A DNA stretch of 50,026 bases from an uncultured Bacteroidales bacterium (lineage in GTDB: Bacteria; Bacteroidota; Bacteroidia; Bacteroidales; WCHB1-69), in the NCBI GenBank assembly GCA_905235135.1, contig CAJOKR010000029.1:1-50026 (forward strand), read 5' to 3'. The translations under genes were made by a program, and so were the position numbers. Under the pieces are notes generated by a model. That model was not told the DNA's origin and ran no database searches. It was given only the letters and a program-made list of their open reading frames with translations. Positions 32,304-41,488 of the stretch are shown here, one piece after another (position 1 is the first letter of the stretch; each line of letters starts with the position of its first letter).

Positions 32304-32330
32304 CGTGAAAATTTCACGTGAATTTTTCAC
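32304..32330. promoter_or_regulatory. Overlapping palindromes upstream of rloA
   Basis: CGTGAAA-A-TTTCACG (32304-32318, perfect) overlaps GTGAA-TTT-TTCAC (32318-32330). They cover the -33 region of the rloA promoter, a likely repressor site. Confidence 0.6.
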
Positions 32331-32475
32331 AAAATATATAACCCGATGATAATCAAGATATTTAATCATTCATCTTTCTGTTCATTCCCTGAAGCCATTG
32401 TACGCATCTTGCCCGCCCTTCAAAAGGAAATAAATCCATTATCGTTGACATAATCCGAATACAAAAATCTCCAAT

Positions 32476-32516
32476 AAGTTCCGAAAACATACAATATCGG
32501 TTCACTTTTATACACC
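32476..32516. promoter_or_regulatory. Shared AraC-type box, copy 2 (pump promoter)
   Basis: 36 of 41 positions match copy 1 (28916-28956), and the distance to the -7 box is identical. Confidence 0.75.
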
Positions 32517-32536
32517 ATACTCTCGGTCTTACTTGC

Positions 32537-32545
32537 TATTTTTGC
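32537..32545 (+). promoter_or_regulatory. -7 box of the RND pump gene
   Basis: TATTTTTGC, 22 nt before the start at 32568. Confidence 0.7.
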
Positions 32546-32567
32546 TCTTCCATAAAGAATAGTGATT

Positions 32568-35500
32568 ATGACCGTCAAAACCTTTATAACCAGACCCTTG
32601 CTCTCCCTCGTCATCAGCGTGTTCATCGTGCTGTTGGGGGTAATTTCGTTGCTGTCGCTGCCGGTGGAGCGCTATCCCGACATCGCGCCGCCGGTCATCT
32701 ACGTGTGGGCAAGTTATCCAGGCGCGAGTGCCGAAACGGTGCACAAGAGCGTGGTGATGCCGTTGGAGGAGGCCATCAACGGGGTGGAGGGGATGACCTA
32801 CATGACCTCGTCGGCCAGCAACGGCTCGGCCAGCATCACCATCTACTTCGAGCAGGGTGCCAATGCCGATATGGCCGCCGTGAACGTGCAGAACCGCGTC
32901 ATACAAGCGCAGGCGCAGCTACCCGCCGAGGTACTGCAAACGGGCGTGGCCACCGAGAAACGGCAACCCGGCCAGCTCCGCATCATCGCGCTGGAGAGTC
33001 CCAACGGCACCTACGACGAGAACTTCCTCAGCAACTATTTCTACAACTACCTGCGGCCCGCCTTGCTGCGCATCAAGGGCGTGGGCAAAGTGGAGGTGTG
33101 GGGCGCGCAATATGCCTTGCGCATCTGGCTCAAGCCCGACGTGATGGCGCGTCACAAGCTGATGCCCAGCGACATATCCGCCGTGCTGGCCGAACAGAAC
33201 CTCGAGGCCTCCGTCGGTTCGTTGGGCAGCAACTCCGACAATGTGTTCCAATATATGCTGCGCTATACGGGCCGCAAGACCGAAGTGTCGGAGTTCGAGA
33301 ACCTTGTGATTGCCTCGCTGCCCACTGGCGAGGAGCTGCTGCTGAAGGATGTGGCGGATGTGGAGTTAGGACAGTCGGATTACGACTACATCAACAGCAT
33401 CAACGGGCATCCGGGCGTGATGGGTTCGGTGAGCCAGATGGCTGGCTCGAACGCCACCAAAATCAACCTCGAAATCGACAAACTGCTGGCCGAAACCGAG
33501 AAATCACTGCCCAAGGACGTGAAAATCGTCACCTTCGACAACACCAACGACTTCCTCTTCGCCTCCATCCGCGAGGTGATTCTGACACTCGTCATTGCCA
33601 TTGTGCTGGTGTTGGTTGTGGTGCTCTTCTTCCTGCAGGATTTCCGCGCCACGCTGATTCCCGCTGTCGGCATCGTTGTCTCGCTCATCGGCACTTTCGC
33701 CTTTATGAAGGTGGCGGGATTTTCCGTCAACCTGCTGACGCTCTTTGCGTTGGTGCTGGTTATCGGCACCGTGGTCGATGACTCCATTGTGGTGGTGGAG
33801 GCGGTGAAAACACGGCAAAGTAGAGACGTGCCATGGCGCGTCTCTACAACCTCCGCCCGTAAAGCCACGGAGGAAGCCATGAGCGGTCTTTCTGTCACGC
33901 TGTTCACCACCACGCTGGTCTTCATGGTCATCTTCTTCCCCGTGGCGTTTATGGGCGGCACCACCGGCATCTTTTTCAAACAGTTCGGTCTGACGATGGC
34001 TGTCGCGGTGGGCATTTCATTGGTCAACGCACTGACATTGTCACCGGCATTGTGCGCATTGATGTTGAAACCGTCATCGGTAGAGACGTGCCATGGCGCG
34101 TCTCTACAAAAATCGGGAACATCGTCTCTGCAATCAAGGATTCGTACCGCATACGATATCACCTTTAACACCCTGTTAAAACATTACACCAAAATGGTCC
34201 GCTGGTTGCTTGGCCGCAAATGGCTTACGGTCGGCAGTGTGGCGGTCACGCTGCTGCTGTTCGGCTTTCTCTTCAAGGTGGTGCCCACGGGTTTCATCCC
34301 CAACGAGGACATGGGCACGCTCTTCGTGGACCTTACGCCTCCGCCGGGCTACACGGCCAACAAGACTTTCGAGATGATGAACCGTAACTGCGACAAGATC
34401 CGCGAATTGCCCGAGGTGCAGGATGTCGGCGGCGTGGTGGGTGTCGGAGCCGGTGCCAACATCTTCGTCCAGCTGAAACCGTGGAAAGAACGCCGAGGAA
34501 AAGCGCACTCCTCTTCCGCCATTATGGAGAAAATAGACGCGATTTTGTCCCAGGAAACGGAGGCGCAGAGCTTCGTCTCGGAACCGGGTATGGTGGAGGG
34601 CTATGGCGGCAACGGCGGTTTCGAGTTCTCGGTGCAAGGCCGCAACGGGCAGGATGCCAAAACGCTGCACGCGGTCACCACCCGTTTTATGGAAAAGCTC
34701 AGCGAGCGCTCGGAAATCGGCGAGATCTATTCAAGCTACGATGTCAACTATCCGCAGTACCGCGTGGATTTGGATGTGGCGCGGTGCAAGAAGATGGGGG
34801 TCGCACCCTCCACCGTTCTCAACGAGATGGGCGCTTACTTGGGCGGTGACTACATCTCCAACTTCAACAAATACAACAAGGTGTATCAGGTGGATTTGCA
34901 GCTCCGCCCTTCCGACCGCAACCGACCCGAGTCGTTGGCGAGTCTCTTTGTGCGTTCCGAAAGCGGCGAGATGATGCCCATCAACCAGTTCGTCACCCTC
35001 ACCAAGGAGTATATGCCACAGTCCATCAACAGTTTCAATATGTTCCCCAGCATCGATGTGTCAGGCATCGTGGCGGAGGGCAGCAGTTCCGGTCGTGCCA
35101 TCAAGGCCATCCAAGAGACCGCCACAAAAGAGTTGCCCGTGGGCTACAGCATTGAGTTTGGCGGCATCACCCGTGAGGAGAGCCAGACATCCGGCAGAGT
35201 GATCTTCATATTCCTGATATGCATCGTGTTTGCCTATCTTGTGATGGTGGCCTTCTACGAAAGCATCTTCATTCCGTTAGCGGTTATGCTGTCAGTGCCC
35301 TTTGGTCTATCGGGCAGTTTGCTGTTCGCCAAGCTGTTCGGCGTGGAGAACAACATCTACATGCAGATCGGGATGGTGATGTTGGTGGGTCTGCTGTCGA
35401 AAACGGCCATATTGCTCACCGAGTACGCTTCGCAGGCGCGCCTCGAAGGGATGTCGCTCGCTGAAGCGGCACTCCGCAGCGCCAAAGTGCGTCTGCGTCC

Positions 35501-35711
35501 CATCCTGATGACCTCGCTGACGATGATTATCGGAATGCTCCCCCTGATGTTCGCATCGGGCGTGGGCGCCAACGGCAGCCGCATCATCGGGGTCTGTGTG
35601 GTCGGTGGAATGCTGTTCGGCACGCTCGGTTTGTTGCTCACCGTGCCGGTGTTGTTTGTCGTGTTTCAGAAAATTCAGGAAAGAGTCCGTAAAAACAAAT
35701 CAATACAATGA
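32568..35711 (+). CDS. RND (HAE1) multidrug efflux pump
   Basis: 1047 aa, the usual size for AcrB-type pumps. TM1 starts FITRPLLSLVISVFIVLLGV; the proton-relay pair in TM4 is Asp404-Asp405 (TVVDDSIVVVEAV); the second half begins LLGRKWLTVGSVAVTLLLFG. Two 28-bp palindromic elements lie inside the gene without breaking the frame: SRDVPWRVST in the loop after TM4 (about residues 418-427) and VETCHGASLQ (505-514) after TM6. The 41-bp box upstream implies control by the AraC protein at 28085. Start ATG at 32568 preferred over a GTG at 32562. Its stop overlaps the GNAT start (ATGA). Confidence 0.93.
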   Translation: MTVKTFITRPLLSLVISVFIVLLGVISLLSLPVERYPDIAPPVIYVWASYPGASAETVHKSVVMPLEEAINGVEGMTYMTSSASNGSASITIYFEQGANADMAAVNVQNRVIQAQAQLPAEVLQTGVATEKRQPGQLRIIALESPNGTYDENFLSNYFYNYLRPALLRIKGVGKVEVWGAQYALRIWLKPDVMARHKLMPSDISAVLAEQNLEASVGSLGSNSDNVFQYMLRYTGRKTEVSEFENLVIASLPTGEELLLKDVADVELGQSDYDYINSINGHPGVMGSVSQMAGSNATKINLEIDKLLAETEKSLPKDVKIVTFDNTNDFLFASIREVILTLVIAIVLVLVVVLFFLQDFRATLIPAVGIVVSLIGTFAFMKVAGFSVNLLTLFALVLVIGTVVDDSIVVVEAVKTRQSRDVPWRVSTTSARKATEEAMSGLSVTLFTTTLVFMVIFFPVAFMGGTTGIFFKQFGLTMAVAVGISLVNALTLSPALCALMLKPSSVETCHGASLQKSGTSSLQSRIRTAYDITFNTLLKHYTKMVRWLLGRKWLTVGSVAVTLLLFGFLFKVVPTGFIPNEDMGTLFVDLTPPPGYTANKTFEMMNRNCDKIRELPEVQDVGGVVGVGAGANIFVQLKPWKERRGKAHSSSAIMEKIDAILSQETEAQSFVSEPGMVEGYGGNGGFEFSVQGRNGQDAKTLHAVTTRFMEKLSERSEIGEIYSSYDVNYPQYRVDLDVARCKKMGVAPSTVLNEMGAYLGGDYISNFNKYNKVYQVDLQLRPSDRNRPESLASLFVRSESGEMMPINQFVTLTKEYMPQSINSFNMFPSIDVSGIVAEGSSSGRAIKAIQETATKELPVGYSIEFGGITREESQTSGRVIFIFLICIVFAYLVMVAFYESIFIPLAVMLSVPFGLSGSLLFAKLFGVENNIYMQIGMVMLVGLLSKTAILLTEYASQARLEGMSLAEAALRSAKVRLRPILMTSLTMIIGMLPLMFASGVGANGSRIIGVCVVGGMLFGTLGLLLTVPVLFVVFQKIQERVRKNKSIQ
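33820..33847. repeat. Palindromic element copy 2 (in RND gene)
   Basis: 28 bp, identical to copy 3: GTAGAGACGTGCCA then TGGCGCGTCTCTAC, a palindrome with one wobble-type mismatch per arm. The element begins at the second position of a codon here. Confidence 0.85.
34080..34107. repeat. Palindromic element copy 3 (in RND gene)
   Basis: Identical to copy 2 but read in a different frame (it begins at a codon's first position). No stop arises in either frame. Confidence 0.85.
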
Positions 35712-36259
35712 AAGCCAAATTCAATAACAGTGTAACCCTCTTGCCGCTGCAACACGACGACCGCGAGCAGTTCATCCTCGACAACCAGCGGGCGTTCAAG
35801 TACGGCGCCACCGAAGAGTTCGGTCTCCGTGACGACCATTTTGAAGAAGACGGGGAAATCATCTCCCGTGCCACCATCGAAGCATCCATTGATGGCGAAA
35901 ATGCTGAAACCTACCGCGTTCTCCTTGACGGGGAGAAGGTTGGCGGTGCCGTTATCAGCGTGAAAGGCGGGTGCGGCGAATTGGAGCTGCTGTTTGTCAA
36001 CCCCGAGGTTCACAGCAAGGGCATCGGTTATTCAGCCTGGTGCCTTATCGAACAGCTGCACCCCGAAGTGACGGTCTGGGAAACCAACACACCCTATTTC
36101 GAGAAGCGCAACATCCACTTCTATGTCAACCGCTGCGGTTTCCACATCGTGGAGTATTTCAACAACCATCACCCCGACGCAAACGATCCGGAATCAGCCG
36201 ATGAAGATAGTGGCGGGATGTTCCGTTTTCAGAAGAAAATTCGAAACCTCAAATCTTGA
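35708..36259 (+). CDS. GNAT-family acetyltransferase
   Basis: A 183-aa protein with a GNAT core: YRVLLDGEKVGGAVISV (strands), LELLFVNPEVHSKGIGYSAW (acetyl-CoA loop VHSKGIGYSAW, a weak form of Q/RxxGxG/A), and NIHFYVNRCGFHIVEYFNNH (motif B). The substrate is unknown. It starts inside the stop of the RND pump gene (ATGA), so it is translated with the pump; acetylation of the pump's substrate is one possibility, though neighbours like this are often incidental. Confidence 0.75.
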   Translation: MKAKFNNSVTLLPLQHDDREQFILDNQRAFKYGATEEFGLRDDHFEEDGEIISRATIEASIDGENAETYRVLLDGEKVGGAVISVKGGCGELELLFVNPEVHSKGIGYSAWCLIEQLHPEVTVWETNTPYFEKRNIHFYVNRCGFHIVEYFNNHHPDANDPESADEDSGGMFRFQKKIRNLKS

Positions 36260-36532
36260 GTCTGAAAGTGGAAAAGCTTGTGTCTTACGCAAACAAAAGC
36301 TTTGTTTGGGCATAGAGTCAAAGCTTCGGTGATGCACCACAACGCATTGAAAATAACAACACGCTACGCCTATCGGTGCGTCTCATGTCTCCGGAATGAC
36401 TCCCTACCGAGCTTTGAGTTATTCCCACCTTATGTCGCTACCTGCCAAAGTGTTCGCGTCTTTGCGCGAAAACGTCTGCAGAGCGATCACACTCGCCAAT
36501 ACGTTGGCAACGAAGGCGACTGCAGTCGGCAA

Positions 36533-37165
36533 TCACTCTCCCAGCATCCGTTGAATTGCCTCCTCCAAATCCTCCGGTGACACCATCGGTTCGAAGCGCA
36601 GGATGGTCTTGCCGTCTTTGGAAACCAAAAACTTGCCGAAGTTCCACTTGATGGCATCGCCTTTGTCGAAACCGGAACCCGTTTTTTGGTGAATCATGTC
36701 AAGCTGGGCGGCGAAAGCTTCGTAGCCCTCCGGATAGCCGGTGAACGGGGCTTTGGACTTCAGGAAGGTGTAAAGCGGACTCTCTTTCTTCCCGTTGACA
36801 TCGACTTTGTCGAACAGCGGGAAAGTGACGTTGTAGGTCAACGAACAGAAATTCTGGATCTCCTCGTTGGTGCCGGGCTCCTGTTCGAGGAACTGGTTGC
36901 AGGGGAACGCCAGAATTTCCAGTCCTTGGTCCTTGTATTTCAGATAGAGGGCCTCGAGGCCTTCGTATTGCGGGGTGAGCCCGCACTTACTCGCCACATT
37001 GACGATCAACAGCACCTTGCCTTTGTAGTCGGCCAGCGACACGTCATTGCCTTTGATATTCTTGACCGTGATGTCGTAGATGCTTTTGTACTTTTTGTTT
37101 TGTCCGAAGCAACTCACCGCCGCAAGCAGGGCGAAAGTTGCAATGATGAGGGTTTTAACTTTCAT
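36533..37165 (-). CDS. Glutathione peroxidase-family lipoprotein
   Basis: 210 aa. Same family as the 15682 protein but exported: signal [19 protein letters not shown] with a probable lipidated Cys19. Active-site Cys61 in [15 protein letters not shown], Gln in QFLEQEPGT, and Trp-Asn in [10 protein letters not shown]. It would reduce hydroperoxides on the periplasmic side. Start at 37165 is set by the signal and the -7 box at 37189-37197. The 273 bp between it and the convergent GNAT gene hold no gene, only a small palindrome (CAAACAAA-AGC-TTTGTTTG, 36290-36308). Confidence 0.9.
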   Translation of the reverse strand: MKVKTLIIATFALLAAVSCFGQNKKYKSIYDITVKNIKGNDVSLADYKGKVLLIVNVASKCGLTPQYEGLEALYLKYKDQGLEILAFPCNQFLEQEPGTNEEIQNFCSLTYNVTFPLFDKVDVNGKKESPLYTFLKSKAPFTGYPEGYEAFAAQLDMIHQKTGSGFDKGDAIKWNFGKFLVSKDGKTILRFEPMVSPEDLEEAIQRMLGE

Positions 37166-37188
37166 AAGGGCTTTTCTGTTTTTGAGCG

Positions 37189-37197
37189 GCAAAGATA
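37189..37197 (-). promoter_or_regulatory. -7 box of the exported peroxidase gene
   Basis: Minus-strand TATCTTTGC, 23 nt before the start. Confidence 0.65.
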
Positions 37198-37342
37198 CAA
37201 AAAACGCCGATGTGGTTGTAAATTACAACTATCTCGCCCCCATGCCAAATGTGGTAAAAATTTGATATTCATTAGTTTGCAAAAGGGAATATGGGTGTAG
37301 TTGGGGGATTGTTGTCTACAGTAAACGGTGCGGGCTATTGGA

Positions 37343-38105
37343 TCAATACACCAACCGTATGTTGTCAACCCACAACACATTGCCTGGACAGCCGGTGAAC
37401 GCTTCCTGACAGCCGGCGGAAATCTGCAGAATCAGATGGGTGGGCGTCGCATCCGCTTTATAGCCAATCTCTTGCACAGGAACCATCTTCCCTTTTGAAT
37501 TGCGGGCCATATAACGGTCTTTTGACAATCTCTCCCAAGACTTGTAGTTTGGAGTTTTGGTTATGTCCCCATAGCGTATGGGCACGCGATGGCTGTTTTT
37601 CCAGTCGGGGACACTTTTCGTGATGCGTTCTGATGCCGTTCCTACGCGATAGGCGAAGATGTTGCCGTCGGCGTCTTCCCAGCGGTGCTGCAGAAACAGT
37701 ATGATCTCGCCCGCATCCTGCCCTTGAACAGTGGTCACTTTAGTGGATCCTGTGGCCCGTACCATAGACTTGCCCTGCTGTATAACCGCTTTGTAGTCAA
37801 GCATCAGAGCCGTCGGTCGTTTCGTGAACGACGGCTTTCTCCACTCCGCACACTTTGGCGTAGGCATTGCTCGTGCCCCACGGAGAGCCATTCTTGCCAT
37901 AGGGATAGGGCTTGTTCTGCCGTAGGGTGTCAGTCTTGGCGATGACATACAGCGCACGGGTCTTGCCGCCCAACAAAAACGACTCCTTGATGTAACGCAC
38001 CGTCCAAGAGTCCATCTTGCCGTAAGGAAGATATTCAATTCGCTCTTGGGAATAAAGGGACAAATTCAGGATGGATGTCAAAAACAGAAAGAAATATTTT
38101 CTCAT
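37343..38105 (-). pseudogene. PCMD-like carbohydrate-related protein, frameshifted
   Basis: An exported protein (signal MRKYFFLFLTSILNLSLYSQ) with a first part reading IEYLPYGKMDSWTVRYIKES and a second part reading ALMLDYKAVIQQGKSMVRAT, then TPTHLILQISAGCQEAFTGC and VLWVDNIRLVY. This matches my memory of the Bacteroidota 'putative carbohydrate metabolism' (PCMD) beta-sandwich. The two parts are in different frames, switching between about 37800 and 37850 (one extra or two missing bases). Corrected length about 253 aa. Its ATG overlaps the esterase stop (ATGA), so it is the last gene of the operon. Confidence 0.75.
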
Positions 38106-39254
38106 TTGCATGTGTTTTTAAATATGAATTGAAGAAATTCAGAAAGATAGAGTCTCCAATTTCGCCATGTATGCCCTCCGCTTGAGTTATAATAGACGAA
38201 AGAAATCTGCTTGTCTTTTATCTTTTTGACAAATCGTGTGCTTTGTGAATGGAAAATGTCCACTTTTCCAGAGCCAATCCAGTACGTGGTACTCTGATCT
38301 GTCGGCAGTTGTTTACGATGCACTACGGGAGAAAATAAGCCCACATATTGGAAGCGGTTTTCATTAACATTGGCAAGATTGCAAGCTTGCATAGCTCCTG
38401 CGGATAATCCAGCGACAGCCCGCGATTTCCTGTCGGAGGATATACGATAGTGGATAGACAGCAGACTGTCCATTTGTGGGAACACCCGTTCAAAGTCGCG
38501 ATGCAGCCAGGAGGGATAATGAAGCAGGTTCTGCATCATGCCTATCGTCTCTTTTTGCCCGATAAGTTTTCGCGGATTCACATCCGGCATCACCACAACC
38601 ATAGGCACAATCTTATCTTGTCGTATCAGTTTGTCCACTTGCTGCACGGCGCACCCTTTGTCTTGCCAGGCCTTTTCGTACCCGTTGATTCCGTGCAACA
38701 AGTAAAGAACAGGATAAAGTTGCTCGGTTCGGTCATAATCGGGAGGAAGGTACAACAGTATGCGTCTAGTCTTTCCACAGGCCGTGTCCCATATCTCAAA
38801 AAATTCAATTCTGCCATGCAAAGAATCCTTAATGCATAAATCAGACAAGGTAGAACCGGATAACACAAACACACTTCGTCTGGTGTTCAAGACACGAACG
38901 GAGTCCGCATTGTCCTGATCCACAAATCGTCGTCCGTGAGACTTGAACTGGTAGGTATAGACTTCCGGGGGGGAGTGGTTTTGTGGTAAAGGTGAACACG
39001 CCGTTGCTATCTGGTTTCATACGAACGGACTGCAGGTTTTCCCTCTCAATGTTATAGTTGTTATTTCGCAAATCACAGTCGCAGAATAATTTGACTCGCT
39101 TGGCGGAAGGGTTTTTATAGGAAAAAGTGACAGATCCATCTGAGTGGATTACAGGGGAAGTAGTTCCTTCCGTTTGTGAATGAGCCAAAACGGAAATCAG
39201 GAGCAGAAGCAGGGTGAACAAAGCCGTTTCAATCTTGAACAGATTGTTTTGCAT
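38102..39254 (-). pseudogene. Secreted esterase with N-terminal E-set domain, frameshifted at a G7 tract
   Basis: Two open parts of one protein. N-terminal part: signal peptide (ALFTLLLLLISVLAHSQ) and an E-set/CBM48-like domain (DGSVTFSYKNPSAKRVKLFC). C-terminal part: alpha/beta-hydrolase of the PF00756 esterase type with YLPPDYDRTEQLYPVLYLLH, nucleophile Ser in AVAGLSAGAMQ and the final His in SSGGHTWRNW, as in feruloyl esterase-type enzymes. The frames are joined if one base is removed from the G run at 38967-38973 (seven G; six restore LPPEVYTYQFKSHG). Corrected about 383 aa. It begins within the glycosyltransferase tail. Confidence 0.85.
38967..38973. other. Homopolymer G7 at the esterase frameshift
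   Basis: Seven G on the plus strand. Six would keep the esterase in frame. Possible slippage (phase-variation) site, true mutation, or base-calling error. Confidence 0.6.
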
Positions 39255-40395
39255 TGTCCTCGATTTCCTCGTTCAACATCTCCTCAAACATTCGCACCGA
39301 GTTGGCCAGACTGTACTTCTTTGCCGCCACACGGTAAAGTTTTCCCATATATTCCCGCTCATTCGGATGATCAAGCCAGTAGTCGATGGCGCGGGCGAGG
39401 TCCTTGGGGCTGCCGGGCTTGAACAGGCTTCGGCCGTCGAGGGCGAACTGCGGCGTGGCGCTGACCTCCGAATTGGCGATGACCGGCACCAGCCCGGTGG
39501 CGAATGCCTCGATGCACGAGATGGCCTCGCTCTCCATATCGCTGGCATGTACGTACAAGTCGCACTGCAACAACAAGTTAATCAGTTTCTATTGCTCGAG
39601 ATAGACAAATTTGGGCGGATTTTTCAACTGCTTTCCAAGTTCCACATAACGATCGTACTCGGGACCTTTTCCTGCAAAAATCAGCTGTATTTTGTCGGCA
39701 TATTTCGAATATTGCACTGAATTGATGATTACATCCTGTCTTTTCTCCTGCGAAAGACGGCCAATCATGATGATCGGTATTTTACCCTCAAATTCAGGCG
39801 ATTTGGCCGGCCTGCCCTGTTGATGGACGAGATGTCCGGTCTCCAGGAATGCATCTTGGATACCATTGGAAATGACGTGGATTTTGGCGGTGTAACCCCG
39901 TTTCTTGATCTCATCGGCCATAAATTGCGACGGGGCGTGGATGTGGCGGAACTTGTTGTACAAAAATGTACGGAAACTCCGATAAGTGCCGTTCTGAATC
40001 CAATCCACCTTGCCCAATCCCACCGACGACCAAAGGTTTTGCGGCTGGATGTGAAAAGCGGCGGTCGAGGGCTTCCCTATCTTGTCGGCATAGCGTTTGG
40101 CTTCCACTTCGATGGCGAACGGAAGGAAGCAATGTATGATGTCAGCCCATTCAATGGCTTCATGAATGGTCTTTTTTTCATTATAGGCAAAATTGAAGTT
40201 GTGTTTGTCCATCAACGGCTGGAATATGGGCATCTTGTACGTGGGCAAGGCAAAACGGTCTTCGCCCGGTTCTCCGGAAGTGAGGATTTTCACTTCGTGC
40301 CCGCGTCGGCGCAATTCGGCGGCAAAACGCTGCGCCGAGATGCTGGTACCGTTATTATTTGTGTCGTAAGTGTCTATGACAAAGAGAATTCTCAT
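39229..40395 (-). pseudogene. GT4-type glycosyltransferase interrupted by an in-frame TAG
   Basis: A two-domain GT-B glycosyltransferase. N-terminal half: TYDTNNNGTSISAQRFAAEL, HCFLPFAIEVEAKRYADKIG. C-terminal half: IIMIGRLSQEKRQDVIINSV, then ESEAISCIEAFATGLVPVIA carrying the family E-x7-E region. A TAG at 39589-39591 splits it: reading resumes in the same frame as KLINLLLQCDLYVHASDMES. It is a nonsense change (Glu or Gln to stop), not a frameshift. Relatives transfer glucosyl or similar groups to diacylglycerol or glycans. It is the first gene of a three-gene operon, all of whose genes are damaged. Start 40395; -7 box at 40424-40432. Confidence 0.87.
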
Positions 40396-40423
40396 AACGG
40401 ATGGAATCAGTGAAAACAATTTT

Positions 40424-40432
40424 GCAAAAATA
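40424..40432 (-). promoter_or_regulatory. -7 box of the glycan operon
   Basis: Minus-strand TATTTTTGC, 28 nt before the start. Confidence 0.6.
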
Positions 40433-40511
40433 CATCCGTAATGCGGTATGGCAATGTCCTCATGACAACAAAATGTGTTCTATTTTATATGTTCCAATTT
40501 GAAAAAAAATG

Positions 40512-40520
40512 TATTTTTGC
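40512..40520 (+). promoter_or_regulatory. -7 box of AraC gene at 40601
   Basis: TATTTTTGC; the leader would be about 75 nt. The region upstream is divergent with the glycosyltransferase. Confidence 0.55.
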
Positions 40521-40600
40521 CAATTCTTAGTGGATTCAGCAACGATTTAATTGTTCTGATTTTAATATTAATTGTTCTAAAACATAAAACCATAGATGTT

Positions 40601-41488
40601 ATGAATGTTGAAAAGAAGAGAAACGGCGATTTGCCTGTTATGTATGATTCGGAAAAAATCATAACGCGAACCTCGTGGCACAACAACGAGATTCAGGTGG
40701 CTGAAATAGGGAATTACATAGGTGAGGAAACGCCTGAGTACTTTCGCGCTAATCATTATGCTATCCTTTTCATCACGCAAGGCACGCTCAGTGCAATATT
40801 CAACCAGGTTGGCATCGAAATGAAAGCGCCGGCTGCTGCATTTATCTTCAATGACCACGAGCTGCATTATAACAGCAGCAGCCCGGACTTGAAGATTCGG
40901 CTGCTCTCCTTTTCGCCTGTCATTGCGGAGAAACTGATGCTTTCATTGCCATACGACAAATTGCATTACGCATACGTCCGCCCCGCCTCTCAGATTGATG
41001 CTCCCAATATGCAGACGATAATGCTCTATCTTGATCTCGTAGAGGAACTGATGCGGAAGGAAACCCCGAATCGGCAGACGACTATCCTGCACCTTATCCG
41101 ATCACTTGTGTCTTTTCTTTACGGATTTTACACCGACAGTCTTTCTTCGCAGAAACCGCTTTCCCGTGCTGAGGAATTGACGGGACGATTTCTGTCTTTG
41201 GTGGATCAATGCTGCCACGAGCATCACGACATCAAATGGTATGCCGACGAGTTGCACCTTACATCCACGTATGTGGCCAATGTGGTGAAACAGGTGACGG
41301 GCAGTACCGCCGGCGACTGCATCAGCGAAATCCTGATTCGAAAAGCCAAGTCGCTGTTGCAGACCTCCACGCTTTCTGTCCAGGAGATTTCCGACCGCCT
41401 CGGCTTCCGGAACCAGAGCCATTTCGGCACTTTCTTCCGCCGCGCGGTCGGCGTGAGTCCGAAGGCATTCAGGACAGGGGGAAAATAA
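40601..41488 (+). CDS. AraC-family transcriptional regulator
   Basis: A 295-aa regulator with a cupin-like sensing half (YFRANHYAILFITQGTLSAI) and a C-terminal AraC domain (WYADELHLTSTYVANVVKQV; then LSVQEISDRLGFRNQSHFGT). Start at 40601 (MNVEKKRNGDL) lies downstream of the -7 box at 40512-40520; the longer open frame begins before that box and is rejected. An ATG 14 codons later is an alternative. It is divergent from the glycan operon and followed, in convergent orientation, by the chloramphenicol acetyltransferase remnant; its targets are not clear. Confidence 0.85.
   Translation: MNVEKKRNGDLPVMYDSEKIITRTSWHNNEIQVAEIGNYIGEETPEYFRANHYAILFITQGTLSAIFNQVGIEMKAPAAAFIFNDHELHYNSSSPDLKIRLLSFSPVIAEKLMLSLPYDKLHYAYVRPASQIDAPNMQTIMLYLDLVEELMRKETPNRQTTILHLIRSLVSFLYGFYTDSLSSQKPLSRAEELTGRFLSLVDQCCHEHHDIKWYADELHLTSTYVANVVKQVTGSTAGDCISEILIRKAKSLLQTSTLSVQEISDRLGFRNQSHFGTFFRRAVGVSPKAFRTGGK

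Noticed and set aside
36260..36532. Gene search in the GNAT-GPx convergent gap
   Set aside because: Only a small palindrome (36290-36308) without a U-run; no credible reading frame.
39589..39591. Recoding of TAG as a sense codon
   Set aside because: TAG terminates several intact genes here (8104, 16349, 17753), so recoding would extend them; a nonsense mutation is simpler.
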